Below, piece after piece: positions 1 to 7,879 of a DNA stretch of 63,797 nt; position 1 is the first letter of the stretch, and each line of letters opens with the position of its first letter. The DNA is from an uncultured Elusimicrobiales bacterium (GTDB taxonomy: Bacteria > Elusimicrobiota > Elusimicrobia > Elusimicrobiales > Elusimicrobiaceae), in assembly GCA_944326765.1 (NCBI GenBank), contig CALVFE010000003.1:1-63797 (forward strand), in the 5' to 3' direction. The position numbers and the translations under genes were made by a program. The notes beneath the pieces were generated by a model that did no database searches, had not been told where the DNA came from, and saw only the letters and a list, made by a program, of their open reading frames with translations.

Positions 1-464
1 CCCCCCATACGGTCGGTTTCGCGGTAACCCCAGATTTGTTCTACGTTTTCGTAGCATTTATCCGAGGTAATCATAATCACTTGTTTAATAAAATCAAACT
101 TCCGCACGGCTTCCAAAATGTTTAACGAGCCCATCAAATTGGTTTCATAGGTCATTTTGGGATGTTCGTAAGAAGTACGCACCAACGCTTGTGCCGCCAA
201 GTGGAAAATCATAGAAGGTTTATATTGGGCAATCACTTCTTCCAACCGCGCCGCATCGCGCACGTCGCCGCGTTCATCGGCAAACAAGCGGTCTTTTAAG
301 TGGGACGCGCAATAATTGCTGCGGTCGGAATAAGGATCTAACGCATACCCCACCACTTTCGCCCCCAACGCCGTCAGCCAGATGGCCAACCAAGAGCCTT
401 TAAAACCGGTGTGTCCGGTTACCAACACTGTTTTCCCTTCGTAAACGCCGTTAAAATTGTTCAT
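1..464 (-). CDS. rfbG: CDP-glucose 4,6-dehydratase, N-terminal part (runs off window)
   Basis: This enzyme converts CDP-glucose to CDP-4-keto-6-deoxyglucose, the entry to CDP-linked 3,6-dideoxyhexoses and related sugars of surface polysaccharides. The translated minus strand begins MNNFNGVYEGKTVLVTG and continues HTGFKGSWLAIWL, the Rossmann signature typical of RfbG. Further on it has HLAAQALVR and TSDKCYEN followed by WGYRETD, both characteristic of this family. About 154 residues are inside the window; the catalytic YxxxK and the C-terminus lie beyond the left edge. The ATG overlaps the stop of the upstream epimerase gene by four bases (ATGA), so the two are translationally coupled. Cytidylyltransferase RfbF, which makes the substrate, is encoded first in the same operon, which supports the call. 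Confidence 0.9.
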   Translation of the reverse strand, partial: MNNFNGVYEGKTVLVTGHTGFKGSWLAIWLTALGAKVVGYALDPYSDRSNYCASHLKDRLFADERGDVRDAARLEEVIAQYKPSMIFHLAAQALVRTSYEHPKMTYETNLMGSLNILEAVRKFDFIKQVIMITSDKCYENVEQIWGYRETDRMG

Positions 465-1360
465 TTCAGATGCTCCTTCCACCAATTAATCGTTTGTTGT
501 AAACCGGACGTAAGCGTATAGTTGGGTTTCCACCCCACTTCTTTCGTCAGCCGTTCATTAGCACCGGCCAGAACGGGATCGGCAAAATTTTCTTCCAAAG
601 CACCCCACAGGATTTTCCCTTTAAATCCGGTTAAACGGGCCATTTCCTCCACCATCACGCGCAGTTGCACCGGCTGACCGGAAGAAATGTTTACCGCTCC
701 CGTAACGGGAGAATCAAACAGCATCGCAATTCCGCGGGCAGTATCTTCCACGTGCAGGTAGTCCAAAAATTTCGTACAGGGGCTAACTTTTACGTCTTCT
801 CCTTTTAACATGGAACAGATAACCGACGGCATCAGCCGCGCGGCGCGTTCGTACGGGCCGTACAAATTGAAAATACGCGCCCATTTAAAATCCACGCCGG
901 CTTGGCGGCATAAAATGCTTCCCACTTTGTATAAGGCCGCTTTACTTTGTCCGTAAAGCGAGGGATTATTGAGCGGCGTTTTGTCCTCGCGCAAAAGCCC
1001 ATAGGAAAAATCATATTCGGACACGCTGCCCGCCCCCAAGAATTTTTTGCCGCCGTTTTCTATAAAGCTTTTCAGCATCTCCAGCGACAGACACAGCCAT
1101 TCGGCGTTACCGGGGTGCATATGGCATTTCGGCCCTACATACCACGCCAAATGAATTAAATTTTCAAATTGATGTTCTTTAATGTAATCGTTTAAGGCTC
1201 CGGGTTTAAAAAAATCCAATTCGTGCTGAACGAGTCCCTCCCGGGCAGGCATATTGGGCGTCAACGACGGAGCATATACGGTATATCCCCGTTCCAGCAT
1301 TTGCTTGGTAACTTGCCTTCCGATAAAACCGCTGGCGCCCGTAATGAGAATCTTTTTCAT
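461..1360 (-). CDS. NAD(P)-dependent sugar epimerase/dehydratase (SDR family)
   Basis: A 299-residue extended short-chain dehydrogenase/reductase acting on a nucleotide-linked sugar in the cytoplasm. The N-terminus MKKILITGASGFIG carries the GxxGxxG dinucleotide fold. A Ser-containing strand (GAGSVSEYDF) and the YxxxK pair in YGQSKAALYK supply the usual catalytic residues. I chose the ATG at 1360 because the glycine motif follows at once; an in-frame start 60 bases upstream would overlap rfbF. It starts one base after the rfbF stop and overlaps rfbG by four bases. Position between rfbF and rfbG suggests it acts on a CDP-sugar, for example as a CDP-abequose or CDP-paratose synthase-like reductase, but the exact product cannot be read from the sequence. 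Confidence 0.85.
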   Translation of the reverse strand: MKKILITGASGFIGRQVTKQMLERGYTVYAPSLTPNMPAREGLVQHELDFFKPGALNDYIKEHQFENLIHLAWYVGPKCHMHPGNAEWLCLSLEMLKSFIENGGKKFLGAGSVSEYDFSYGLLREDKTPLNNPSLYGQSKAALYKVGSILCRQAGVDFKWARIFNLYGPYERAARLMPSVICSMLKGEDVKVSPCTKFLDYLHVEDTARGIAMLFDSPVTGAVNISSGQPVQLRVMVEEMARLTGFKGKILWGALEENFADPVLAGANERLTKEVGWKPNYTLTSGLQQTINWWKEHLK

Positions 1361-1361
1361 T

Positions 1362-2141
1362 TTAATCCTCCCACACTTTCCACGGGGCTTTGCCCGCAGC
1401 CCACAGTTCGTTGAGTTCAATTTTGTCGCGCAGCGTATCCATCGGATGCCAGAAACCGCTGTGTTTATAAGCGTTTAATTGCCCGGCTTGCGCCAAAGAG
1501 CAGAGCGGTTCTTTTTCCCACGCGACATTTTCTCCGTCGGGGATATAGTCAAACGCTTCCGGCTGGCACACAAAGAAACCGCCGTTTACCCACGCGCCGT
1601 CGCCCACGGGTTTTTCCTGAAAATGGGAAATGGAATGATCGGCCTGAATGTTCAACGCGCCGAAGCGTCCCGTCGGCTGAACGGCCGTCAATGTAACCAG
1701 TTTGCCGGAAGCTTTATGCTGTTCCAGCAATTTTTTGATATTTACGTCGGAAACGCCGTCTCCGTACGTCAGCATAAAAGGCTCGTTTCCCACGAAATGA
1801 CGAGCTTGTTTAATGCGCGATCCCGTCAGTGCGTTGCGGCCGGTGTAAAGCATCGTTACTTTCCAAGGCTCGCAGCGGTTGCGGTGGATATCAATCTGGT
1901 TATTAGAGAAATCAATGGTAACGTCAGAGTTGTTCGTATAATAGTTTAAAAAGTATTCTTTGATTACTTCACTCTTATACCCGCACAAAATAATAAAATC
2001 GGTCAGTCCGTAATGGGTGTAGAGTTTCATAATATGCCAAATAATGGGATACCCGCCAATTTCCACCATCGGTTTAGGTCGAATGGAAGTTTCTTCTCCC
2101 AGCCGTGTTCCTAATCCTCCCGCCAATAATAAAACTTTCAT
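1362..2141 (-). CDS. rfbF: Glucose-1-phosphate cytidylyltransferase
   Basis: Makes CDP-glucose from CTP and glucose-1-phosphate, the first committed step of the CDP-sugar branch. The 259-residue protein opens with MKVLLLAGGLGTRLGEET and KPMVEIGGYPI, the nucleotidyltransferase signature. It also has YGDGVSDVNI for metal and sugar phosphate binding, and the family-typical segments NNSDVTIDFS and WVNGGFFV. Length matches RfbF. An AAGGAG Shine-Dalgarno lies just before the ATG. It is the first gene of an operon with the epimerase and rfbG. The leader between its promoter (2287-2315) and start holds a terminator-like hairpin, so expression may be attenuated. Confidence 0.93.
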   Translation of the reverse strand: MKVLLLAGGLGTRLGEETSIRPKPMVEIGGYPIIWHIMKLYTHYGLTDFIILCGYKSEVIKEYFLNYYTNNSDVTIDFSNNQIDIHRNRCEPWKVTMLYTGRNALTGSRIKQARHFVGNEPFMLTYGDGVSDVNIKKLLEQHKASGKLVTLTAVQPTGRFGALNIQADHSISHFQEKPVGDGAWVNGGFFVCQPEAFDYIPDGENVAWEKEPLCSLAQAGQLNAYKHSGFWHPMDTLRDKIELNELWAAGKAPWKVWED

Positions 2142-2162
2142 AAACGCTCCTTATCTGCGTGA

Positions 2163-2204
2163 TAAAAAACAAAGTTATGCAGGGCTTAAACTCCTACATA
2201 ACTT
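2163..2204 (-). terminator. Terminator-like hairpin in the rfbF leader
   Basis: On the minus strand a 12-bp stem (2172-2183 paired with 2193-2204, one G-U pair) is followed after two bases by six U (2164-2169). It lies between the predicted promoter and the rfbF start, so it reads as an attenuator or as the end of a short leader RNA. Confidence 0.6.
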
Positions 2205-2286
2205 AAATCCGAAATAAACCGCCTCCGTATTCCTGTTTAGGAATAACCTATTCTGATTAGGATTTTTCAAATAGATCTCTTTAATT

Positions 2287-2315
2287 AGTTTATCAAACCT
2301 GACCTGCATAGTCAA
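2287..2315 (-). promoter_or_regulatory. Predicted sigma-70 promoter for the rfbF operon
   Basis: Minus-strand TTGACT (2310-2315), a 17-base spacer and TAAACT (2287-2292). Transcription would start near 2280, leaving a leader of about 140 bases before rfbF. Confidence 0.55.
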
Positions 2316-2408
2316 CCCCGCAGTTGATTTCTTTTTCAGCCGACTAACCTTAAAAAATACGCCCAAAAACCGTTCGAGTAAGCTATGATTTATCGTAAGG
2401 AGAAGCCT

Positions 2409-2735
2409 ATGGATACCAAATTAACTGTAACGGATCAGTCTTTTGACACCGCGTTCAAAAAATATGAAAAAGCGGAAATGATCGAATTTTTTGCTTCTTG
2501 GTGCCCGCATTGCAGGCATACAGAAGGGATCATAAATACGTTGGCAAAAGCGTATGCCGGCCGCGCAGCGATACTGGCGGTAGATGTAGATATGGCTCCC
2601 AAAACCGCCCGAAAATTCGGCGTACAAGGCGTGCCTTCCTTTGTGTTTGTGAAGAACGGACAAATCGTAAAACGAATGGCCGGAGGGTTTTCCGAAACGG
2701 AATTGCGGCAGCAGTTAGACGCGCTGTTAGGATAG
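2409..2735 (+). CDS. Thioredoxin-like protein with a WCPHC active site
   Basis: A single-domain 108-residue thioredoxin-fold protein, probably a cytoplasmic disulfide reductase, since no signal peptide is visible. The active site reads FFASWCPHCRHT, that is CPHC rather than the CGPC of classical thioredoxin; CPHC is the DsbA-type dipeptide and raises the redox potential in known proteins. The cis-proline loop is GVQGVPSFVF and the C-terminal helix closes the fold. I chose the ATG at 2409 because AAGGAG lies seven bases upstream; an ATG 24 bases earlier has no ribosome-binding site. The gene is convergent with cinA and divergent from the rfb operon. No thioredoxin reductase is in the window, so its partner is unknown. 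Confidence 0.85.
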   Translation: MDTKLTVTDQSFDTAFKKYEKAEMIEFFASWCPHCRHTEGIINTLAKAYAGRAAILAVDVDMAPKTARKFGVQGVPSFVFVKNGQIVKRMAGGFSETELRQQLDALLG

Positions 2736-2760
2736 AAGGGTATTTGACGCAATGTACCCC

Positions 2761-3999
2761 TCACTCCTGCTGGGCTTGAATGGCGTGCAACAACAGTTGC
2801 AAAGCTTTTATTGAGCTGCGCCCGATATTGCGCTCGCGGGTGCGGGAAAATATAAACTTTTCTGCGCGCGCTCCTTTTTCCCCTGCCACTGCAATCCACA
2901 CTGTGCCGACGGGCTTATCGGGCGTGCCGCCGTCCGGCCCGGCTACTCCGGTTGTAGCCACCGCCCATTGGGCGCCGGTAATGCGCCGCACCCCCTGTGC
3001 CATTTGCAAAGCCACCGGTTCACTAACGGCCCCGTATTTTTCTAGATCCGCCGCTTGCACCCCCAGCACATTCTTTTTTACTTCATTGGAGTACGCCACC
3101 ACTCCCCCCAAAAAGTAAGACGACGCCCCCGGCACCGACGTAACCAAATGAGCGATGTTTCCGCCCGTACAGCTTTCCGCACAGGCCACAGTAACCCCGC
3201 TCTGCGCCAAGCGACGGACAATTTCTTCTTCGCTTGTTTCGTTAAACACCTGTTCAAACAAAATTCCATTCAAAGCCGACCGCAAGTTTTCCCAAAAAAA
3301 GTCCAACTGTTCCACGGCCTTTCCTTTTGCCGTCAGGCGCAGCCGCACATATCCGGCAGCAGGCAGATAAGCCAAGGAAATTCCGTTCGGCAATGTTTTC
3401 TCATAGTCCGCCAAGCGCATCGCCAAAGCCGCTTCCGGCATTTCATACACGGTCAGCATTCGGTATTGAAGCAAAAGATCTTGAAATTTTTCTTTCAGCC
3501 GCGGCAACACTTCCGCCGGGAACAGATATTCCGTTTCAAATGGAACGCCCGGCAACGAAACCAACACTTTTCCGTTTTTTTCAAACCACATTCCGCTGGC
3601 AGTACCTCTCAAATTGCGCAGGGGAATGCACGTTTTGGGCAGCATCGCCTGAGACTTATTATACGCGTTCAAACGTTCCGGGTAAGCGGCAAACATTTCT
3701 TCCAGCCACGCATACGCCTGCGGATTAAAAGCCAATTCCGTGTCGAAATACTGCGCCAGAACATTTTTGGTCAAATCGTCTTTAGTAGGCCCGAGCCCTC
3801 CGGTCATTAACACTGCATCTGCTATGGCAAAGGCATCCTCAATCGCTTGGCAAATCGCGTTTTTTTCATCGGCTACGGAACGAATTTGCACGGTTTCCGC
3901 GCCAAATTTCGTCAATTCCCGCGCGATAAAGCGGGAATTGGTGTCTAAAATTTGTCCGAGTAAAATTTCATCGCCAATAGTAATAATAACAGCTTTCAT
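2761..3999 (-). CDS. cinA: CinA family protein, NMN amidohydrolase type
   Basis: Two-domain CinA, 412 residues. The N-terminal molybdopterin-binding-like domain (about 1-170) starts MKAVIITIGDEILLGQ and contains VLMTGGLGPTKDD. The C-terminal amidase domain (about 255-405) carries CAESCTGGNIAHLVT and VAGPDGGTPDKPVGTVW. CinA proteins recycle pyridine nucleotides, cleaving nicotinamide mononucleotide to nicotinic acid mononucleotide, and some hydrolyse ADP-ribose; which activity dominates cannot be read here. The ATG at 3999 has AGAGGTG at good spacing; a GTG three codons upstream overlaps that ribosome-binding site and is less likely. It ends 25 bases from the convergent thioredoxin-like gene with no clear terminator between. 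Confidence 0.92.
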   Translation of the reverse strand: MKAVIITIGDEILLGQILDTNSRFIARELTKFGAETVQIRSVADEKNAICQAIEDAFAIADAVLMTGGLGPTKDDLTKNVLAQYFDTELAFNPQAYAWLEEMFAAYPERLNAYNKSQAMLPKTCIPLRNLRGTASGMWFEKNGKVLVSLPGVPFETEYLFPAEVLPRLKEKFQDLLLQYRMLTVYEMPEAALAMRLADYEKTLPNGISLAYLPAAGYVRLRLTAKGKAVEQLDFFWENLRSALNGILFEQVFNETSEEEIVRRLAQSGVTVACAESCTGGNIAHLVTSVPGASSYFLGGVVAYSNEVKKNVLGVQAADLEKYGAVSEPVALQMAQGVRRITGAQWAVATTGVAGPDGGTPDKPVGTVWIAVAGEKGARAEKFIFSRTRERNIGRSSIKALQLLLHAIQAQQE

Positions 4000-4146
4000 A
4001 AAGTACACCTCTTGCCTTATACGCCCTAACGTTTTTCAGAAAATACCGTTTCTGATAAGTATGTAGGGATATTTTATCACTTTTCGAGCACACAAAAAGC
4101 ACAAAGTGTTATATAATAAGGTTCTATAGAAAAAAGGAGAAAACAG

Positions 4147-5331
4147 ATGAGAGATTTTACCTTTTACTGCCCGACCGAAATTATTTTTGGGGAAAAGGCC
4201 GAAGAGAAAGCCGGTGCGGCGGCGGTAAAACACGGCGGTACGCGAATTTTGTTGGTGTACGGCGGGCAAAGCGCCGTACAGAGCGGGCTTTTGGAACGGG
4301 TAGAACAATCTCTCATGCTGGCGGGGCTGGCGGTTAAAAAGCTGGGCGGAGTACAACCGAATCCCACGCTTTCCTTTGCCCGCAAGGGCGTGCAGGAAGC
4401 CCTTTCGTTTCAAGCAGATTTAATTTTGGCTGTAGGAGGCGGCAGCGTCATTGACACCGCCAAAGCCATCGCAATCGGCGCCGCCAACGCCCCGACGGAT
4501 ATTTGGGATTATTGGCTGGGAGAAAAAACGGTAGAACGCGCTTTGCCGGTCGGCTGTATATTGACTATTGCGGCATCGGGCAGCGAAATGAGCGATTCTG
4601 CCGTATTGACAGACGACTCCCACAAAGACAAACGCGGCCTTAACACTCCTTGGAACCGGCCTCGATTTGCGTTAATGAATCCGGCTCTTGCCTGCACTCT
4701 TTCTTCCAAACAAATAGCCTGCGGGGTAACCGATATTTTAATGCATACGTTAGACCGGTATTTTACCCCCATGCAGGGCAACGAACTGACAGATGCCTTG
4801 GCAGAAGCCTTAATGCGCACCGTCATTCATTATGGCCAAAAAGCCGTACAAACTCCCGATGACTGCCAGGCGCAAAGTGAAATTATGTGGGCGGGAAGCC
4901 TGTCGCATAATAATCTGACGGGGCTCGGTGCGGAAAAAGAATTTGCCGTTCATCAACTGGGGCACGAATTAAGCGGTCGTTTTGGCGTAACCCATGCAGA
5001 GAGCCTGTCAGCCGTATGGAATGCCTGGGCGAGCTATGTTTACAAAGAAGATCCCGCCCGGTTTGCCCGCTACGCGTGCAACGTACTTCGATTGGAAACC
5101 GTTACGGATATAGACAGCGCCGCCAGGGAAGCCATTGCCGTTACGGTACGTTTTTTTGCTTCGCTGGGAATGCCTACCAATTTGCGCGAATTATTAGGCC
5201 GCCAACTGAACTTTTCGGAACTGTACGAACTGGCGGACAAATGCAGTCGGGGCGGTACGCGCACCATCAGCAAGCTAAAACCGCTGGGGAAAGAAGATAT
5301 CCTGCGCATCTATACCGCCGCCAATCAATAA
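4147..5331 (+). CDS. Iron-containing alcohol dehydrogenase, butanol dehydrogenase type
   Basis: A 394-residue group III alcohol dehydrogenase of the YqhD/BdhA branch, which reduces aldehydes with NAD(P)H. It shows the nucleotide loop GGGSVIDTAKAIA, and the metal ligands expected of the family are in GVTDILMHTLDRYF (Asp, His) and in HQLGHELSGRFGVTHAESL (two His). An AAGGAG-type site precedes the ATG, and TATAAT-like sequence lies about 35 bases upstream. A strong terminator (5392-5423) follows, so it appears monocistronic. Together with AdhE at 59033 it gives the cell a second route for disposing of reducing equivalents or detoxifying aldehydes. Substrate preference cannot be told from sequence. 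Confidence 0.9.
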   Translation: MRDFTFYCPTEIIFGEKAEEKAGAAAVKHGGTRILLVYGGQSAVQSGLLERVEQSLMLAGLAVKKLGGVQPNPTLSFARKGVQEALSFQADLILAVGGGSVIDTAKAIAIGAANAPTDIWDYWLGEKTVERALPVGCILTIAASGSEMSDSAVLTDDSHKDKRGLNTPWNRPRFALMNPALACTLSSKQIACGVTDILMHTLDRYFTPMQGNELTDALAEALMRTVIHYGQKAVQTPDDCQAQSEIMWAGSLSHNNLTGLGAEKEFAVHQLGHELSGRFGVTHAESLSAVWNAWASYVYKEDPARFARYACNVLRLETVTDIDSAAREAIAVTVRFFASLGMPTNLRELLGRQLNFSELYELADKCSRGGTRTISKLKPLGKEDILRIYTAANQ

Positions 5332-5391
5332 CATTTAAGCGAAAAACCGTTAAAATTTATATAATTTAGACAGGAATTGATTTTTCGCCGT

Positions 5392-5423
5392 CCGCCGAAC
5401 GCGTATTATCCGGCGGTTTTTTT
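5392..5423 (+). terminator. Intrinsic terminator after the alcohol dehydrogenase
   Basis: CCGCCG (5392-5397) pairs with CGGCGG (5411-5416), followed by seven T. It lies just upstream of the antiporter start at 5442. Confidence 0.75.
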
Positions 5424-5441
5424 GTCTTACGCAGGAGCCTT

Positions 5442-6761
5442 ATGAAACCAGAAAACCCTTCACCCAATCCATTCGCCCTCATTCCGCTGGGGGTATTTTT
5501 AATTTCTTATCTGGCTGTTTCGTTGGCAGCAGGAGATTTTTACAAAATGCCCATTACGGTGGCTTTTGTATTGTCTTCCGTGGTAGCCATCGCCATGAGC
5601 AAAGGCGCCACGCTGCACAGCCGCATTGAACTGTTCTGCAAAGGGGCGGCTAATTCCAACATTATGCTGATGGTGCTGATTTTTATTTTGGCAGGCGCTT
5701 TTGCCCAAACTGCCAAAGCCATGGGAGCAGTAGATGCGACGGTTAATCTTACGCTTTCTATCTTGCCCGGGAATGTACTGGCGGCCGGCGTATTTTTGGC
5801 CGCGTGCGTCATATCGGTTTCGGTGGGCACCTCGGTAGGAACGATTGTGGCGCTGACGCCAGTAGCGGCCGGCCTCTCGGCGCAGACGGGTATTTCTCCC
5901 GCACTTATGAGCGCGGTAGTAGTCAGCGGCGCCATGTTTGGGGACAATCTTTCTTTCATTTCTGATACCACCATCGTCGCCACCCGCACGCAAGGCTGCA
6001 AAATGGCAGACAAATTTAAAACCAATTTTCATATCGTCATGCCTTTTGCCATCTTAACAACCGTTATCTACATTCTATTAGGAAGCGGCGCCCAGACTTC
6101 TTTTGCAAGCGGCGAGGTTTCCTGGATTCGGGTATTGCCGTATTTTGTGGTACTGGCTGCGGCGGTAATGGGTGTAAATGTAATGTTGGTACTGTTGGGC
6201 GGTACGGTGTTGTGCGGACTGATCGGTCTTTTGACCGGCGCGTTTGACGTGTGGGGCTGGACTACGTCTATGGGCGCCGGCATCAACGGAATGGGCGAGT
6301 TGATTATTGTAACTATTTTGGCGGGCGGTATGCTGGAAATGATACGCTACAATGGCGGCTTGGCGTGGATTATCCAGAAAATGACGGCCAAAATCAATTC
6401 CCGCCGCGGCGCCGAAATGAGTATTGCCGGAGTAGTCAGTTTTGCCAATCTCTGCACCGCCAATAACACCATTGCTCTTATTATGGCCGGCCCGATTGCC
6501 AAAGAAATCGCCCAGCGTTTTCATATTGCGCCGAACCGCGCGGCCAGTTTGCTGGATATTTTTTCGTGTTTCGTACAAGGGATTATCCCTTATGGCGCCC
6601 AACTGTTAATGGCGGCCAGCTTGTCGGGCGTATCGCCGGTAAGCATTATGCAGTATTTGTATTATCCCTATCTGCTGGGCATTGGAGCGCTGCTGGCTAT
6701 CTGGGTGGGATATCCGCGCAGGCATACGGAAGCTGAAAATTCCTCTGCCTTAGACGCCTAG
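5442..6761 (+). CDS. Na+/H+ antiporter, NhaC family
   Basis: A 439-residue polytopic inner-membrane protein with about 11-12 hydrophobic segments and no signal peptide. The motifs VSVGTSVGTIVALTPVA, SGAMFGDNLSFISDTTI and CTANNTIALIMAGPIAKE are typical of the NhaC ion-transporter superfamily, with the Asp of GDNLS in the transport core. It would exchange cytoplasmic sodium for protons, or an organic acid pair such as malate and lactate as some relatives do; sequence alone does not decide. An AGGAG site precedes the ATG. The gene stands alone between the ADH terminator and tRNA-Arg. Confidence 0.88.
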   Translation: MKPENPSPNPFALIPLGVFLISYLAVSLAAGDFYKMPITVAFVLSSVVAIAMSKGATLHSRIELFCKGAANSNIMLMVLIFILAGAFAQTAKAMGAVDATVNLTLSILPGNVLAAGVFLAACVISVSVGTSVGTIVALTPVAAGLSAQTGISPALMSAVVVSGAMFGDNLSFISDTTIVATRTQGCKMADKFKTNFHIVMPFAILTTVIYILLGSGAQTSFASGEVSWIRVLPYFVVLAAAVMGVNVMLVLLGGTVLCGLIGLLTGAFDVWGWTTSMGAGINGMGELIIVTILAGGMLEMIRYNGGLAWIIQKMTAKINSRRGAEMSIAGVVSFANLCTANNTIALIMAGPIAKEIAQRFHIAPNRAASLLDIFSCFVQGIIPYGAQLLMAASLSGVSPVSIMQYLYYPYLLGIGALLAIWVGYPRRHTEAENSSALDA

Positions 6762-6806
6762 TTTCACACAGCGTTTAATTTTGATAAAATAAAGAAGAAG
6801 ATTTCC

Positions 6807-6878
6807 GCGCTCGTAGTTCAATGGATAGAGCGTCAGCCTCCGAAGCTGGAAATGTGGGTTCGACTCCCGCCGAGCGCA
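6807..6878 (+). tRNA. tRNA-Arg(CCG)
   Basis: A 72-nt cloverleaf: acceptor stem GCGCTCG (6807-6813) with CGAGCGC (6871-6877), anticodon stem CAGC/GCTG with loop CTCCGAA giving anticodon CCG (reads CGG codons), and a T-loop GTTCGACTC. The discriminator is A and no CCA is encoded. Confidence 0.95.
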
Positions 6879-6889
6879 TTTCACTCTAC

Positions 6890-6921
6890 AAGCCCCTTTT
6901 AGCAATAGAAGGGGCTTTTTT
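6890..6921 (+). terminator. Intrinsic terminator after tRNA-Arg
   Basis: AAGCCCCTT (6890-6898) pairs with AAGGGGCTT (6909-6917), followed by a T run. Confidence 0.85.
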
Positions 6922-7007
6922 ATGACAATTTCCCCTATACACAAAAGGAAATAATCGGAAACGAAAAGAAACGAAAAGAATATGTTTTTTTAATAAAAAA
7001 CGCTACC

Positions 7008-7035
7008 AAAAACCCCGGTTTTTTAAACCGGGGGG
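7008..7035 (-). terminator. Terminator of the outer-membrane protein gene
   Basis: CCCCGGTTT (7013-7021) pairs with AAACCGGGG (7025-7033). On the minus strand the stem is followed by five U, 20 bases after the stop of the gene at 7056. Confidence 0.8.
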
Positions 7036-7055
7036 TTAACAGAAATAAATGGATT

Positions 7056-7805
7056 TTATAAATACAACAATTTAAATCCTACGCCGAAACTCCAATCTTT
7101 GGTGTCCCAGTTTCCGGCGGCGTGCGTGCTGGCATTGGCATAAAAAGCCGTACCATCATTTACCAACGTACCGATTTCTACTTCCGGAATAAATTCGGCC
7201 ATTCCCCGGTGCTCGTAGTCCACATAGTAATATAAGTTAGTCAATATCCACCATTCATTGGGGGAAGTATAACCGATATTGGCACGCCAACGGCCGGTAT
7301 TGATATTGTCGCGGGATCCATCGCCGGCTACAGACACATAATGCTTATATCCCACCGCCCCGTAAAAACCGTCGGCAAAAGCCAACAGTATGAAGGCCGA
7401 GGGGCTGGCTTGCAGTTTGCCGGATCCCAACCGTTTATCGGTAGCGGTAGGAAGGAAAAATTCCATTTTAGCGCCGAATCCGAACAAATGTTCGGCTGGA
7501 AGAGTCCAAGTGATATTCGCCAAAATATCGCCCAATCCGTTGACCGACTTCTGCGGCGATTCAGAACGAGCCAAAGGCACTTCCACCCCCCAGTTAAACC
7601 GCTCGTTAATTACGCGGTAGGTTTTCAGCGTCAGCTGATTAACGGAAACGCCGCCGCTGTCGTCGATAACAGTAATGGAAGGATTGACCTCAAACGTGGT
7701 GATATTTTCGGTGGGCACCACTCCATAGTGATATGTCCGCTGAATTTGTGCATGCAGCGGAAAAGCCATTAGACATAAAAAAACACACCCGACCCATTTA
7801 CGCAT
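7056..7805 (-). CDS. Predicted outer-membrane beta-barrel protein
   Basis: A 249-residue exported protein. The first 20 residues (MRKWVGCVFLCLMAFPLHAQ) form a signal peptide with an AQ-type cleavage site. The remainder alternates short aromatic-rich amphipathic strands (for example FGFGAKMEFFLPT, FYGAVGYKHYVSVAG, WWILTNLYYYVDYEH) and ends in FGVGFKLLYL, consistent with a closing beta strand inserted by the BAM complex. The pattern resembles the MetA-pathway/phenol-degradation porin-like family, but I cannot assign a substrate. It has its own terminator and no co-directional neighbour close by. The start is fixed by the signal peptide. The barrel is inferred from composition. Confidence 0.65.
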   Translation of the reverse strand: MRKWVGCVFLCLMAFPLHAQIQRTYHYGVVPTENITTFEVNPSITVIDDSGGVSVNQLTLKTYRVINERFNWGVEVPLARSESPQKSVNGLGDILANITWTLPAEHLFGFGAKMEFFLPTATDKRLGSGKLQASPSAFILLAFADGFYGAVGYKHYVSVAGDGSRDNINTGRWRANIGYTSPNEWWILTNLYYYVDYEHRGMAEFIPEVEIGTLVNDGTAFYANASTHAAGNWDTKDWSFGVGFKLLYL

Positions 7806-7879
7806 AGTTTCTCCTATGTATCGTCTGATATAATTTTACTTTACAGGTCTTTTATCAAAAATCAAGTCTGAAACTGTTT

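Noticed and set aside
2226..2250. Possible ops/JUMPstart element before the CDP-sugar operon
   Set aside because: GGCGGTTTAT on the minus strand shares only GGCGGT with ops (GGCGGTAGCGT), too little for a call.
2175..2366. Minus-strand frame of 63 codons in the rfbF leader
   Set aside because: It is covered by the promoter and the terminator hairpin and has no family resemblance.
6750..6944. Minus-strand frame of 64 codons across tRNA-Arg
   Set aside because: It reads the antisense of a tRNA, which commonly produces such frames. The tRNA is certain and no ribosome-binding site exists.
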